DNA of 64,000 nt from JBGTCD01 sp041749015. Its GTDB lineage: Bacteria; Bacteroidota; Bacteroidia; Cytophagales; Cyclobacteriaceae. Positions 53,366 to 63,082 of this stretch are shown here, one piece after another; positions within the stretch are counted from its first letter, which is position 1, and the number at the start of each line of letters is the position of its first letter. The DNA lies in NCBI GenBank assembly GCA_041749015.1, contig JBGTCD010000108.1:1-64000 (forward strand). The letters run 5' to 3'. The notes below the pieces were generated by a model. That model ran no database searches. It saw nothing but the letters and a program-made list of their open reading frames with translations, and was not told the DNA's origin. The translations under genes were made by a program, and so were the position numbers.

Positions 53366-53425
53366 GGGATTGATTTATAACCTTCTATTTTTGATCTGGA
53401 TTCTTAGTTGTTAGTTTATATTTGA

Positions 53426-53872
53426 TCATTTCAGCACATATCGGGCATAGGTATGGCATACCTCATCCCTGCTTAAGTATTCAAGAACATACTTCCGGTT
53501 TTCCGGTTTCCTCGATGCCTCATACACCTCACTATGATTTTTTTTGATCCGGGCTTCGCAATCTGTAGCTTTTTTATAAATGGGCTCAAGCTTGCCGCTT
53601 ATCTGTGTCCACCGCTCTTGCTGCTGCCCTGGATCAAGATGATTCAGGCTTCTTCTGTAGAGATCCAGGCCCTGCTGTGGTCCGTACTTTGCTATGTTTT
53701 CAATGATTTGGAGGAGTTCTTCATCCTCTATGGGATTAATGATTTCTTTTAGGCAACTGCAGGCTTCATCAGCAAGCTGTTCCAGCTTATAGGGATCAGC
53801 ATCCTGACTCTGAGCCATTGACCCGCTCAGGTAGGCTACCATCATTAAAATTATTATTCTCCGGACTTTCAT
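53426..53872 (-). CDS. Secreted protein of unknown function in the murein-recycling operon
   Basis: 148 residues with a signal peptide (MKVRRIIILMMVAYLSGSMA, cleaved near QSQD). The mature chain is mostly helical and charged, with four cysteines (CSC near 37, C105 or so, C140 or so), giving two possible disulfides. I recognise no family. It overlaps the kinase gene as ATGA and is followed by murQ after 60 bases, which suggests a role linked to the same sugars, for example a periplasmic binding or processing factor. Confidence 0.65.
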   Translation of the reverse strand: MKVRRIIILMMVAYLSGSMAQSQDADPYKLEQLADEACSCLKEIINPIEDEELLQIIENIAKYGPQQGLDLYRRSLNHLDPGQQQERWTQISGKLEPIYKKATDCEARIKKNHSEVYEASRKPENRKYVLEYLSRDEVCHTYARYVLK

Positions 53873-54720
53873 AATGAATTTGTTTTTGGCATATGATACA
53901 GGGTCAGCCCGGCTATAGGAGACTCCAGGATATTCCCTACACGCAAGCCTTTATCCTGCGCCACTTGCCGGATCAGATTGCCGAAATAAAAGGCAATGCT
54001 GCCGGTAAAGTGAATCATGTGTTTTTCAGGCTCAGGGTATTTCATAACATTTTTTTCAAAAAATAAATTGAACCTGTCATAACCCATTTTATAAATCCAT
54101 GGGTCATCCAGTTGCTGAAAAATGAATTTTCCAAAGCTTGCAAGGTAGGCTGAGGGTGCAGGCTCCTGATATACTTTGCTGAGGATGATATCCCTGTCGA
54201 GTTCAAATCTCTTATTAAATCTTGCTGCGATTTTTTCCGGTGCTTCCTCCCTGAGCCAGGCGGCAACGAATGTTTTGCCCAGGTCGGCCCCACTGCCCTC
54301 ATCACCGAGAATATACCCCAGAGAAACGGCATTTTGAATAATCTCTTTCCCATCGTAAAGGCAGCTATTGGCACCAGTGCCCAGGATACAAGTGATGCCT
54401 GGTTGGTCCAGGCAAAGGGCTCTGGCAGCAGCCAACAGATCATTGCTTACCTGTATTGCTGCACCAGGAATTTTGCTTTTAATCGTCTGGGTAGTGGTAT
54501 GAATATTATTTTCCGAAGAAATGCCTGCCCCGTAAAAATAAACTTCCTGAATTGGACTGCTTATTTGAGGTAAAATTTCATTCTCAAGGATCTGCTCCAG
54601 GACCTCCTTTTTGTGCAGGTAAGGGTTAAAACCAGAAGATTTAAATTGGCTTATAGTGGCATCCTTATGAAGAAGTCTCCAATCCGTTTTTGTGCCGCCG
54701 CTATCTGCTATAAGGATCAT
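53869..54720 (-). CDS. BadF/BadG/BcrA-ATPase-type sugar kinase (GlcNAc/MurNAc kinase-like)
   Basis: 283 residues. ASKHA fold of the GlcNAc kinase type: ILIADSGGTKTDWRLL near 2-17 is the phosphate-1 motif, VSNDLLAAARALC near 91-103 and LGTGANSCLYDG near 113-124 contain the nucleotide and sugar-binding residues, and LGDEGSGADLGKTFVAAWL near 136-154 is typical. In other Bacteroidota such kinases phosphorylate MurNAc or GlcNAc upstream of MurQ. Context makes a MurK-like role likely, and the sugar cannot be fixed by eye. Confidence 0.82.
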   Translation of the reverse strand: MILIADSGGTKTDWRLLHKDATISQFKSSGFNPYLHKKEVLEQILENEILPQISSPIQEVYFYGAGISSENNIHTTTQTIKSKIPGAAIQVSNDLLAAARALCLDQPGITCILGTGANSCLYDGKEIIQNAVSLGYILGDEGSGADLGKTFVAAWLREEAPEKIAARFNKRFELDRDIILSKVYQEPAPSAYLASFGKFIFQQLDDPWIYKMGYDRFNLFFEKNVMKYPEPEKHMIHFTGSIAFYFGNLIRQVAQDKGLRVGNILESPIAGLTLYHMPKTNSL

Positions 54721-54790
54721 GAAGAGTTTTATCAGTATTTTAAATACCTATTAATTTAAATTAATGCAACAGGCGCAAAATTTCTTCTAA

Positions 54791-55555
54791 TTAATAAATT
54801 AGGACACCCTTTTTATTGAATTCCCTGACGCGATCATCTTCCGGGTCGAGCTCTGTGATCAGGCCATGGATATTTTCTGTGTTTTCCACGAGATATCTTT
54901 GGGCTGTACCAATTTTAGAAGAGGTAGATAATAAAATAGTTTTTTCAGAAATGCTGATCATGGCCTTTTTGATGTGTGCTACTTCCCAGTCAATTTCAGT
55001 AAGACCGGCCTTAAAATCCAAACCACTGACACCCATAAAACAATAGTCTGCCCTGATCTCATTGATCGAGCTAATCACATCCATCCCTATCGTTACCTGG
55101 GCACTTTTATGCATCTTTCCGCCGATAAATATGAGCTCAATATTGGGATGCTCGGTGAGTTGCATGGCTATGGGGAGGCTGTAAGTGTACACGGTCGCCG
55201 TAATTTCATCTGGAATGCACCGCGCCAGCACCAGATTGGTGGTACCCCCACTCATTAAAATCACTGATTGTTGCTTAATTAAATCGATAGCTTTATGGGC
55301 TACAATATTTTTTAAATCGTAATCTAATATCTCTTCTTTTTGGTAATGAAACAGGTGATGGCTCGTAGCCAGGGCACCGCCATGTACCTTGAGTATTTGA
55401 CCACTTTTTGATAGTTCGCGCAAATCTCTCCTTATAGTATCTTCCGATACATGTAATTCCAGGCTCAACTCCGAAGAAACAACCTTCTTGCTGTTCTGGA
55501 GTTTCTGAAGAATTAAATCATGCCTTTCTTGTCTGAGCATGGGCGAAGTCTGCAT
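54791..55555 (-). CDS. DeoR/GlpR-family transcriptional regulator
   Basis: About 254 residues from the ATG at 55555; the ATG at 55540 (LRQERHDLIL) is the other possibility. An upstream GTG or TTG at 55606 is excluded because the promoter lies there. The N-terminal DeoR helix-turn-helix is seen in RQERHDLILQKL, then SELSLELHVSEDTIRRDLRE near 32-51. The C-terminal effector-binding domain has MSGGTTNLVLARCIP near 101-115, as in sugar-phosphate-sensing regulators. It lies next to the kinase-murQ operon and diverges from susC, so it probably senses an amino-sugar phosphate and controls both directions. Confidence 0.88.
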   Translation of the reverse strand: MQTSPMLRQERHDLILQKLQNSKKVVSSELSLELHVSEDTIRRDLRELSKSGQILKVHGGALATSHHLFHYQKEEILDYDLKNIVAHKAIDLIKQQSVILMSGGTTNLVLARCIPDEITATVYTYSLPIAMQLTEHPNIELIFIGGKMHKSAQVTIGMDVISSINEIRADYCFMGVSGLDFKAGLTEIDWEVAHIKKAMISISEKTILLSTSSKIGTAQRYLVENTENIHGLITELDPEDDRVREFNKKGVLIY

Positions 55556-55575
55556 TTTTTTACTTGATTCTGCCC

Positions 55576-55606
55576 GAAATCTAATAATTTCAGGCCTACA
55601 CGACAA
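55576..55606 (-). promoter_or_regulatory. Promoter for the DeoR-regulator operon
   Basis: On the minus strand TTG (55606-55604), exactly 20 bases, then TAGATTTC (55583-55576), one mismatch from TAnnTTTG. It gives a leader of about 14 bases before the ATG at 55555. Confidence 0.45.
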
Positions 55607-55908
55607 TACAAATTTGATTTATATTCTAAAAAGGGCATTAGAGGCAATTTTTTCACTATTTTTATAGCTGGTTTCTGAATTTGATGGAACCATCCTCAGA
55701 AAAAATCTGCCGGTTTAATTTATTTTCTGAGGTATCTCGTCATTAAAACTGCTAAATCAAGAAAAAAAACGCATTATTTGCCGTTAATTCTTCGGATTTT
55801 TCGTAAAATATACCCGATTTAAATATTTTTTTACGTGAATTTGCATGATTTTGTTTGGTTTTAGTTTTTTTGTTTTCTACTTTAGATTTCCGTTTTAAAT
55901 TTTGACTT
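55607..55908. promoter_or_regulatory. Divergent control region between regulator and susC
   Basis: 300 bases, AT-rich, holding the regulator promoter at its left edge and a susC promoter near the right end. DeoR-type operators are expected here, but I could not recognise a clear repeated binding site. Confidence 0.45.
55854..55885 (+). promoter_or_regulatory. Promoter for the susC operon
   Basis: TTTG (55854-55857), 20 bases, then TACTTTAG (55878-55885), one mismatch from TAnnTTTG. A second TTTG overlaps just upstream. Start of transcription would be about 17 bases before the susC ATG. Confidence 0.4.
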
Positions 55909-58900
55909 ATGAACCGTATTGTACCACTACTGCTTTTCATATCGATCCTGGTCTCTTTTACGACCCAAAAGGCTGATGCTCAGGATATGATTAGGGGTAC
56001 CATTAAGGATCAAAAAACTAATGAGCCTCTGGTCGGAGTCACGGTCATGATCAAGGGCACCACCCGCGGGGTGATTTCGGATATAGACGGGGCTTATACC
56101 TTAGATGTTTCTGGTATTACTAAGCCCAGGGTTACCTTTAGTTATATCGGGTATAAATCAAGAGAAGTCGAAATAAAGGGCCAAAGTGTGGTTGATATTT
56201 TATTGTCAGAAGATTTTACAGAATTGCAGGAATTTGTAGTGACTGCCTTTGGGGTGGAGACGGAGAAAAAATCCATCAATTACGCTGTCCAGGAAGTAAA
56301 GGGCCAGGAAATTCAAAGGTCGGGTCAGAATAATGTGATTAATGCCCTTCAAGGTAAGGTGGCAGGCACCCAAATTACCAACTCAAGCGGATCGCCAGGG
56401 TCAAGCAGTCACATCCTGATTCGCGGTGCTAATTCCATATCCGAATCTACTATTAACCAACCATTATTTATAGTGGACGGAATTCCTATTGATAATACTG
56501 TTGCATTTGGAGGAATCAATAGGGGTTTTGATATCAACCCAAATGATATTGAATCCATAACCGTCCTTAAAAGCGGAGCGGCCTCAGCTTTATATGGTTC
56601 CGAAGCGGCCAATGGTGCCATAATTATTACTACAAAAAGAGGCAAAGCAGGCGTCACTTCAGTAACCTACTCTTCCACTTTTTCAATGGAGCAAGCTTTT
56701 AGAATTACTCCAAAACAACATTCCTTTAAACAAGGTAACGTGGGAGTGTTTGATCCTCAAAGTCAGGCCAACTGGGGGCCCCAGGTGCTCCCTGGAGACC
56801 CTACCTTTGATAATGTCAATAATTTTCTAAGAACAGGTTCAGTACAAAAACACGATATATCCCTCACCACCGGATCAGAAAAGTCCAGCCTTTTGGCATC
56901 GGTAAATTACCTTGATCATCAGGGGATACATCCTGCTGAGGCATTAAGCAGGTTTGGCTTATTTGTAAAAGGGGAGAATAAAATTAGTGAAAAGTTGTCC
57001 CTTGAAACCTCTCTTAATTACATCAAAACTAATAACTCCAGGGCACCGTTTGGAAATATGATTAATGCATATTTGTGGCCTATTAATGATGATATGTCGA
57101 TAAGTCGAAATCCGGACGGCACGAAAAGATGGTTGATTGACCGCCCGGATGGTCAGGAGTGGAGCCAGCGAGAAAATCCCCATTGGGCGGCAAATAATAA
57201 TAGTATAAAAGATGAGGTGGATAGAATAATAGCCTTATCTACACTGAGGTATAGTATTAGTGATAATTTGAATTTGACATATCGTTTGGGTGCTGATATT
57301 TCCAATTTTCACTACAAGCAGATCACCAGACCTGGTAGTGCCGGGACTGAAGAGCTTTTCAGCGGAGTCATTACAGAGGCGGATCGGTATTCTGATAAGA
57401 TTACTTCTACTCTGCTTTTAGAATTCGAAAAGAACCTCACCGAAAAGATTCAAATATCGGCGTTGGTGGGACACAACGCTCAATGGGATAACGCCAGAAG
57501 TACGACCATAAGGGGAACGGGATACCGAAATCCAAATCTTGATAATATTAATAATCTATCTATCTTTTTTCCGGATCCATCTCAAGGTATTTTGAGAAGA
57601 AGGATTGTTGGGGCGTTTACGGATGTGAGGGTCAATTATGATGGGATCGTATACTTAGGGGCTACGGCAAGAAATGATTGGTCCTCTACCTTGGGGTTTG
57701 ATTTCCAGGGCTATTTTTATCCTTCGGTTAATCTTGGAGTTGTTTTTTCTGAGTTTTTAAATTCACAAAGTATTCTCAGTTTTGGAAAGGTTCGGGCCAG
57801 CTATGCAGCAATTGGGAAAGATGCCAGGCCTGGTCAGACCATAACTGTTTTACAACCTTTTGCGGGAATAGGTGGTGGTTTCCGTGCTAGTCCATTTGCA
57901 GGTAATCCCAATCTGGCGCCTGAAATTAGCTCAGAATTGGAAATTGGAACCAACCTTATTTTTTATAATGGGAAGATGAAATTAGACGTTGCTTATTATA
58001 ATATGGTTAGCGACGGCATGATTATCCAATCCAGAGTTTCACCAGCCTCCGGAGGTATTTTACTGACCTTCAATGCTGGCTCAGTAAGAAACAGAGGAGT
58101 GGAAATAATGGCAGATTTTGAGCTATTTAGCCAGAATGATTTTCAGTGGAATTTATTGGCCAATATATCAGGCAACCGGTCCAGAGTAGTAGACTTACCT
58201 AGTTTTGTTTCCAGATTACCGGTTACTCCAGGCCAGCTAATTTCATCAGCCCGCCCGATTTCGATATTAGGAGAGCCCCTTCTGGGTATTGAAGGGACTA
58301 CCTATTTATACAACGAATTTGGGCAATTAGTGGTAGATGAGAATGGGGTACCACGAATTGGCACTTATTTACGCGATGAAGATGGAAATTTTGTCCTTAA
58401 TAGTGACGGAACCAGAGCCACTGACCCCACTAGGGTCAATCTTGGTAACAGAGAGCCTTTAGCTATTATTGGCATCACCAATTCATTTATGTATAAAAAC
58501 TTTGATCTATCCTTTATGTTTGACATTAGAATTGGTGGAGATGTCCTAAATGCTGCCAATGCCACTATGATAGGCAATGGTTCCTCAGGATATTTGGAGG
58601 ACTATCGCAATCGGGAAACCACTTTCAATGCTGTGGTGGAGCAAGAGGGTGGGGTCTTTACACCTAATACCGAATCGGTTATCTTAAACCAAAGCTTTTT
58701 TGCAACATCTTACACACCTGTAGGCAGCAACTTCGTGGAAGATGCTACCTGGGCACGATTGAGATACATGTCAATTGGATATAACCTTCCTCAAAGTATT
58801 GCAGAGTCTTTAAGGATAAAAAATATTCATGTTTCAGTCACAGGAAGGAATTTATTACTGTTTACAAAGTATTCTGGTGGCGACCCGGAAGTAAATTATG

Positions 58901-58998
58901 CCGGAGCAGGGGTAGGTGGTTCGGGCACGGTTGGTCTGGATTACTTTAATGTGCCTCAGGTACAGGGATTTGATTTAAATATCAGGGCCAGCTTCTAA
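55909..58998 (+). CDS. SusC/RagA-family TonB-linked outer-membrane receptor
   Basis: 1,029 residues. Signal peptide (cleaved near TQKADAQ), a carboxypeptidase-regulatory-like beta domain near 25-105 (IRGTIKDQKTNEPLVGVTVM opens it), a plug domain near 115-235 (KKSINYAVQEVKG, then LKSGAASALYGSEAANGAI) and a large barrel to the end. The last residues (LNIRASF) end in Phe, as is usual for outer-membrane proteins. With SusD it forms a lidded complex that imports large ligands using TonB. The substrate is unknown from sequence; the surrounding genes point to peptidoglycan- or amino-sugar-derived ligands. Confidence 0.95.
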   Translation: MNRIVPLLLFISILVSFTTQKADAQDMIRGTIKDQKTNEPLVGVTVMIKGTTRGVISDIDGAYTLDVSGITKPRVTFSYIGYKSREVEIKGQSVVDILLSEDFTELQEFVVTAFGVETEKKSINYAVQEVKGQEIQRSGQNNVINALQGKVAGTQITNSSGSPGSSSHILIRGANSISESTINQPLFIVDGIPIDNTVAFGGINRGFDINPNDIESITVLKSGAASALYGSEAANGAIIITTKRGKAGVTSVTYSSTFSMEQAFRITPKQHSFKQGNVGVFDPQSQANWGPQVLPGDPTFDNVNNFLRTGSVQKHDISLTTGSEKSSLLASVNYLDHQGIHPAEALSRFGLFVKGENKISEKLSLETSLNYIKTNNSRAPFGNMINAYLWPINDDMSISRNPDGTKRWLIDRPDGQEWSQRENPHWAANNNSIKDEVDRIIALSTLRYSISDNLNLTYRLGADISNFHYKQITRPGSAGTEELFSGVITEADRYSDKITSTLLLEFEKNLTEKIQISALVGHNAQWDNARSTTIRGTGYRNPNLDNINNLSIFFPDPSQGILRRRIVGAFTDVRVNYDGIVYLGATARNDWSSTLGFDFQGYFYPSVNLGVVFSEFLNSQSILSFGKVRASYAAIGKDARPGQTITVLQPFAGIGGGFRASPFAGNPNLAPEISSELEIGTNLIFYNGKMKLDVAYYNMVSDGMIIQSRVSPASGGILLTFNAGSVRNRGVEIMADFELFSQNDFQWNLLANISGNRSRVVDLPSFVSRLPVTPGQLISSARPISILGEPLLGIEGTTYLYNEFGQLVVDENGVPRIGTYLRDEDGNFVLNSDGTRATDPTRVNLGNREPLAIIGITNSFMYKNFDLSFMFDIRIGGDVLNAANATMIGNGSSGYLEDYRNRETTFNAVVEQEGGVFTPNTESVILNQSFFATSYTPVGSNFVEDATWARLRYMSIGYNLPQSIAESLRIKNIHVSVTGRNLLLFTKYSGGDPEVNYAGAGVGGSGTVGLDYFNVPQVQGFDLNIRASF

Positions 58999-59068
58999 TT
59001 TAGATTTGTTTGAATGGCTATATGGTGTTAAATTAGGATAAAATGATATTCAAAAAAATATAATAACC

Positions 59069-60562
59069 ATGAAAAAGTTATCACTAGTATTGGCTTTGAT
59101 TTTTTTAGTGAATTTTGGGTGCGATGACTTTCTGGATGTGAACCTCAGTGAGGACAGCCCAACAACAAGCACCCCTAATTTTTTGCTTCCAGCTGTAATT
59201 TCTAACACTGCAACCAGTGTATTTGACCATGGCGATGAGCTGGCCTATGTGACTCAGCAATTAGCCACATTCAGTGGATTTGATAAGTACAAAGATCGTT
59301 GGGATTATGTCACGGCCAATAGAGTAAAGCAATGGAGAAGACATTACTTTGACATTGGAAAAAATATTTTTAACACTATCGAAGCAGCAGAAAGGGAAGA
59401 GGCGACAAATTATATAGGTATTAGTAAAATTCTTTTCGCATTCTCTACTCTCAGAACTACCGCCATGTTTGGGGATATGCCCTTTTTTGAGGCCATAACA
59501 AATAACCCATCTCCAAAATACGATGATCAGGCTGTAATCTATGGTGAGGTGCTTAAACTATTGGAGGAAGGCATTACCCTTTTAGAAAACACCAACCCTG
59601 CAACCGTATGGCCTCTTACTGCTAAGGAAGATAATGTATATGGTGGCAATCTGGAACATTGGATTCGCTTTGCTTATGCTGTTAAAGCCAGAGCCCTGTT
59701 ACATTATACGCCAAATATTAACCAAAATTACGCTGATATAATTGCAGCTGCCAATACCGCCTTAAATGGATGGGAGGATGCAGCATTTGACTATTCTGTT
59801 GGTGGTGGTAATCCCTTGCAGACTAACCAGTTTGGTGAATCACAGGCAAGACCTGAGTGGGATTTTGCTCAGAATACTTATGGCACCAGCGCTCCAACAC
59901 CATTTTTCTTAGAAGAAGTACTCAAATATGATTCTGAAAATCATATAATTGGTGACCCCAGAATCAGCTATCTGATGGAGCCTAATTCGGAGGGCCATTT
60001 TCTTTCTATTATGCCTTCGGTAGGAAAAGTGCCTACAATTCTTAATGAGGATTATCCCAACCTTTATGGCTCTTACATTACCCGTGATAATGCACCACTT
60101 TATTTTTTCAGAGCAGAGGAGTTACATTTCATTTTAGCAGAGGCTTATTTTCAAAGTGAGGATAAGCCAAATGCTTACCAGGCATTTATCGAGGGCATTA
60201 CTATAAATATGGACAGGGCAGGAGTACCGGCTTCCGAAAGAACTGATTTCCTTGCCAGTGAGCATATCCCTCAAAATGCAAATGAACTGCTGCTCCGGGA
60301 TATTATGATGCAAAAGCATGTTGCCTTATGGCTAGAGGGGGAGGTATGGACTGACATGAGAAGATACAGATGGAGCAATCAGATATACCTTGGATTGCAG
60401 CAACCACCAAATCTGGAATTCTACTGGAATGATGGGGAATTTCTGGAGCGGTTTCCTTATGATACAGAAACTGAGGAAATATACAACAAACCGGAACTCG
60501 ACCGTCTTGGAGCTTACCAAAATCCACAGTGGTTAAAGAAACCAATGATTTGGGCTGAATAA
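59069..60562 (+). CDS. SusD/RagB-family nutrient-binding outer-membrane lipoprotein
   Basis: 497 residues. Lipobox NFGCDDFLDV near 15-24, then the SusD helical fold: an N-terminal TPR-like scaffold (YIGISKILFAFSTLRTTAMF near 113-132 and NIFNTIEAAEREE) and a C-terminal part with the SusD-like block LHFILAEAYFQSEDKPNAYQ near 352-371. It matches the SusD_2-like branch. It is the lid of the importer whose channel is the SusC protein 70 bases upstream. Confidence 0.92.
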   Translation: MKKLSLVLALIFLVNFGCDDFLDVNLSEDSPTTSTPNFLLPAVISNTATSVFDHGDELAYVTQQLATFSGFDKYKDRWDYVTANRVKQWRRHYFDIGKNIFNTIEAAEREEATNYIGISKILFAFSTLRTTAMFGDMPFFEAITNNPSPKYDDQAVIYGEVLKLLEEGITLLENTNPATVWPLTAKEDNVYGGNLEHWIRFAYAVKARALLHYTPNINQNYADIIAAANTALNGWEDAAFDYSVGGGNPLQTNQFGESQARPEWDFAQNTYGTSAPTPFFLEEVLKYDSENHIIGDPRISYLMEPNSEGHFLSIMPSVGKVPTILNEDYPNLYGSYITRDNAPLYFFRAEELHFILAEAYFQSEDKPNAYQAFIEGITINMDRAGVPASERTDFLASEHIPQNANELLLRDIMMQKHVALWLEGEVWTDMRRYRWSNQIYLGLQQPPNLEFYWNDGEFLERFPYDTETEEIYNKPELDRLGAYQNPQWLKKPMIWAE

Positions 60563-60577
60563 AATAAAGTTTTGAAT

Positions 60578-61360
60578 ATGAAAAAGGCGATCCTTATTTT
60601 AAGTGTTTTCATTCCAGGCCTCCTGATGCTAGGCTGTGATGCGAATGACCCTATCAATGACCTGTCAGATCCTGGTGGTTTTGCTTCGAATATATTGTTC
60701 CAGCCACTTCAGGTTCAAAATGCTCCCATCAATGAAATTGTAGAGTGTGAGGTGGAATATTGGTCAAAGGATGGGCAATTTACAGGGATTGAGTTTCTTG
60801 AAAATATCGCTCTGGTAGATAATATTAATCTTGACCTAAAGGATGTCACCTTTAACTACCGGTATGAAGAAGGGGAACTAGTGGCTGAGGATCAGCTTGT
60901 CAGAAATATCACGCACAACTTTACCAGTTTCGTACCCACCAAAAGTGCCTTTGTAATTTTTCCAGATTATGAAGTGCCTGCAGAATATCTCAGATTACGT
61001 TGGAATCAGGGCAATTCAAATCCTGAGCAGCTCGAAGCAGCATTTGACCCCGAACTAAAAGAGATTTTTTATGCCGGTATTACGGACGGCCTCAATATGA
61101 ATCAATTGAAAACGATACTGGTGACAGTCAATGAAACGGTGGATGAGGCGACTTTTGAAGGGTATTATGATAATGGATCGCTTACTGAAAGCGGTCGCAC
61201 TCAGGTCATCAATGGACTGACGACCATAGGCATAGCCAACCTGGTAAATCCTTCCAGTTACTCCTATCAAATTATTCACAGAGTAGGTCTTTCATTTAGG
61301 ATTACTAATGGAGAAGGTGTGGCGACCCGGTCTGTGTTCAGATCTTTTAACGTAAATTAA
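60578..61360 (+). CDS. Lipoprotein of the SusE/SusF-position type
   Basis: About 260 residues from the ATG at 60578. Signal peptide with lipobox LMLGCDAND near 18-26, then beta-rich sequence probably forming Ig-like folds. Position right after susD is typical of SusE/SusF surface glycan-binding lipoproteins, but I see no carbohydrate-binding signature. DUF1735-like families are also possible. Confidence 0.6.
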   Translation: MKKAILILSVFIPGLLMLGCDANDPINDLSDPGGFASNILFQPLQVQNAPINEIVECEVEYWSKDGQFTGIEFLENIALVDNINLDLKDVTFNYRYEEGELVAEDQLVRNITHNFTSFVPTKSAFVIFPDYEVPAEYLRLRWNQGNSNPEQLEAAFDPELKEIFYAGITDGLNMNQLKTILVTVNETVDEATFEGYYDNGSLTESGRTQVINGLTTIGIANLVNPSSYSYQIIHRVGLSFRITNGEGVATRSVFRSFNVN

Positions 61361-61380
61361 TTTAACTAAACCCAATAACT

Positions 61381-63006
61381 ATGAAAATTCTACGACTACT
61401 ACAACTATGTTTGGCGATAGCTTTGATCGGCTTTATCGCTTCATGTGGGGACGATGACGATGGCACTCCGAATATTATTGTCGGATTCAGCTATACGCCG
61501 ACTTCCCCTGTTGCCGGTGAAACGGTTTCATTTACCAATGCATCTACAGGCGGCAGCGCATTTGCCTGGGATTTTGGAGATGGGAATAATGCCACAGGTA
61601 ACAACCCTCAGCATGTATACACTGCAGCAGGGACCTATACTGTCACGCTGACAGTGGATGATAATTCCAATCTTACTTTTTCAAATGATGTCACTGTAGG
61701 TGCACCAGCGCCAATTGTCACTTTTGAACCTGATCCTATAGCAATAGGGGTTGAAACTACATTCTCGGCTTCTATTTACAATCCTACAGGTGCGGCTGTA
61801 ACCTTCACATGGGATTTTCCTGAATCAGGCTGGATCAGTGAGGATCTAGATGCAAACGGAAGTGGTACAGGAGAAAGCATTATGGTAGTATTTACCGATG
61901 CCAACCCTTCATTTCCTGTAAAAGTAACTGCTGCTATAGGCGGAGCAAACCTTGAGAGAACTGTCAACGTGGTAGTTAATACCCAACTGGGAAAAACACT
62001 TTGGATTGCAGCAAAAGGTGGTAACCTCTGGACCAAAAAGTTGTTTGCTGAAGGGGATGCACCTCTGGTAGATATGGAAATAGGTTCAGGCTCAAATCCT
62101 TTAACACTGGATTTTGCTAATGACAGAGTTTATGTTTTTGATGCAGGATCACAAATAACTTTTACTTCTCAAACGACAAATGACGTTTCTGGTAGCATCA
62201 TGAGCTATTCTTTTAATGGCACAGGTGCTAAAACGCATGTAACTTTTAATTCACATCCTTACAATGATGCTTTCTTTGGAAGTGTTATTAATGATGGGTC
62301 TACTATCATATTTGCTGACCGTAATAATGACCTTACTGAAATCCCGGAGGCTACTGAAAATGCTACCTGGGGTGCCGACGGAGCTGGTGCTAATCCTGCA
62401 GAGTTTCCTGCTTTGGTAATAAATAATCAATTGGCATATTATACTGCCTGGGCAAATAACATTGAAGGATATGATGGCCCTAGATTTGGTTTCGGTGCAT
62501 TAAACGGTACTATTAAAAAGCGGGGTGATGTGTATTGGTGGGCAAAAAACTCAAACCATAGAGGTTTGTACAGATTTACTGCTGCCGATATTACTGTTCT
62601 TGATGTAATCCCATCTGCTGGAGCTATTCTTGGAAATTTGGGAGTTCGCGCCTTTGAACTGGACGAGGAAAATCAAAAGATATACTTCAGTGTCAACAAT
62701 CCTGCGGAATCAAGAGGATTTTATTCTTGTAACTTTGATGGCAGCGCGGTCACGCTTATCGATGGTTCTGCTAGCCATTCCCAGGGCGGTGAAAACGAAA
62801 ATGTACATATCACAGGTATAGCAATCGACAACGAGAGTGGATATGTATATTGGGCTTATCGTGGTCCAACTGATGCGGATATTGAAGCTAATCCTTTACT
62901 TGAATCTGGTATCAAGAAGTTCAAACTTGATGGTAGTGGTGAGGTAGAGTATTTTATAAGCGGTGTTGAGGCTTATGGAATCACTCTGGATAATACCAAG
63001 CGTTAA
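61381..63006 (+). CDS. PKD-domain surface lipoprotein with a propeller-like C-terminus
   Basis: 541 residues. Lipobox IASCGDDDDG near 20-29; the Asp-rich start after the Cys may signal export to the cell surface, as known in other Bacteroidota. A PKD domain occupies about 33-110 (FAWDFGDGNNATG near 60, then YTAAGTYTVTLTVDD), a second Ig/PKD-like domain about 115-200, and the remaining 330 residues contain repeated beta motifs (DFANDRVYVFDAG, then ENQKIYFSVNNP, then SGYVYWAYRGPTD) resembling a beta-propeller. It is probably a ligand-binding accessory of the SusCD complex. Confidence 0.78.
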   Translation: MKILRLLQLCLAIALIGFIASCGDDDDGTPNIIVGFSYTPTSPVAGETVSFTNASTGGSAFAWDFGDGNNATGNNPQHVYTAAGTYTVTLTVDDNSNLTFSNDVTVGAPAPIVTFEPDPIAIGVETTFSASIYNPTGAAVTFTWDFPESGWISEDLDANGSGTGESIMVVFTDANPSFPVKVTAAIGGANLERTVNVVVNTQLGKTLWIAAKGGNLWTKKLFAEGDAPLVDMEIGSGSNPLTLDFANDRVYVFDAGSQITFTSQTTNDVSGSIMSYSFNGTGAKTHVTFNSHPYNDAFFGSVINDGSTIIFADRNNDLTEIPEATENATWGADGAGANPAEFPALVINNQLAYYTAWANNIEGYDGPRFGFGALNGTIKKRGDVYWWAKNSNHRGLYRFTAADITVLDVIPSAGAILGNLGVRAFELDEENQKIYFSVNNPAESRGFYSCNFDGSAVTLIDGSASHSQGGENENVHITGIAIDNESGYVYWAYRGPTDADIEANPLLESGIKKFKLDGSGEVEYFISGVEAYGITLDNTKR

Positions 63007-63028
63007 GCTGGTTTTGGTTTAATGTTAG

Positions 63029-63061
63029 ACAGGAATTCTTTAACCGGAATTCCTGTTTTTA
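63029..63061 (+). terminator. Rho-independent terminator after the PKD lipoprotein gene
   Basis: Perfect 10-base arms ACAGGAATTC (63029-63038) and GAATTCCTGT (63047-63056) followed by a T-rich run. It separates the susC-susD-lipoprotein genes from the GHL10 gene, which starts 22 bases later. Confidence 0.85.
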
Positions 63062-63082
63062 TTCTATCTCTAATTGAAAATT

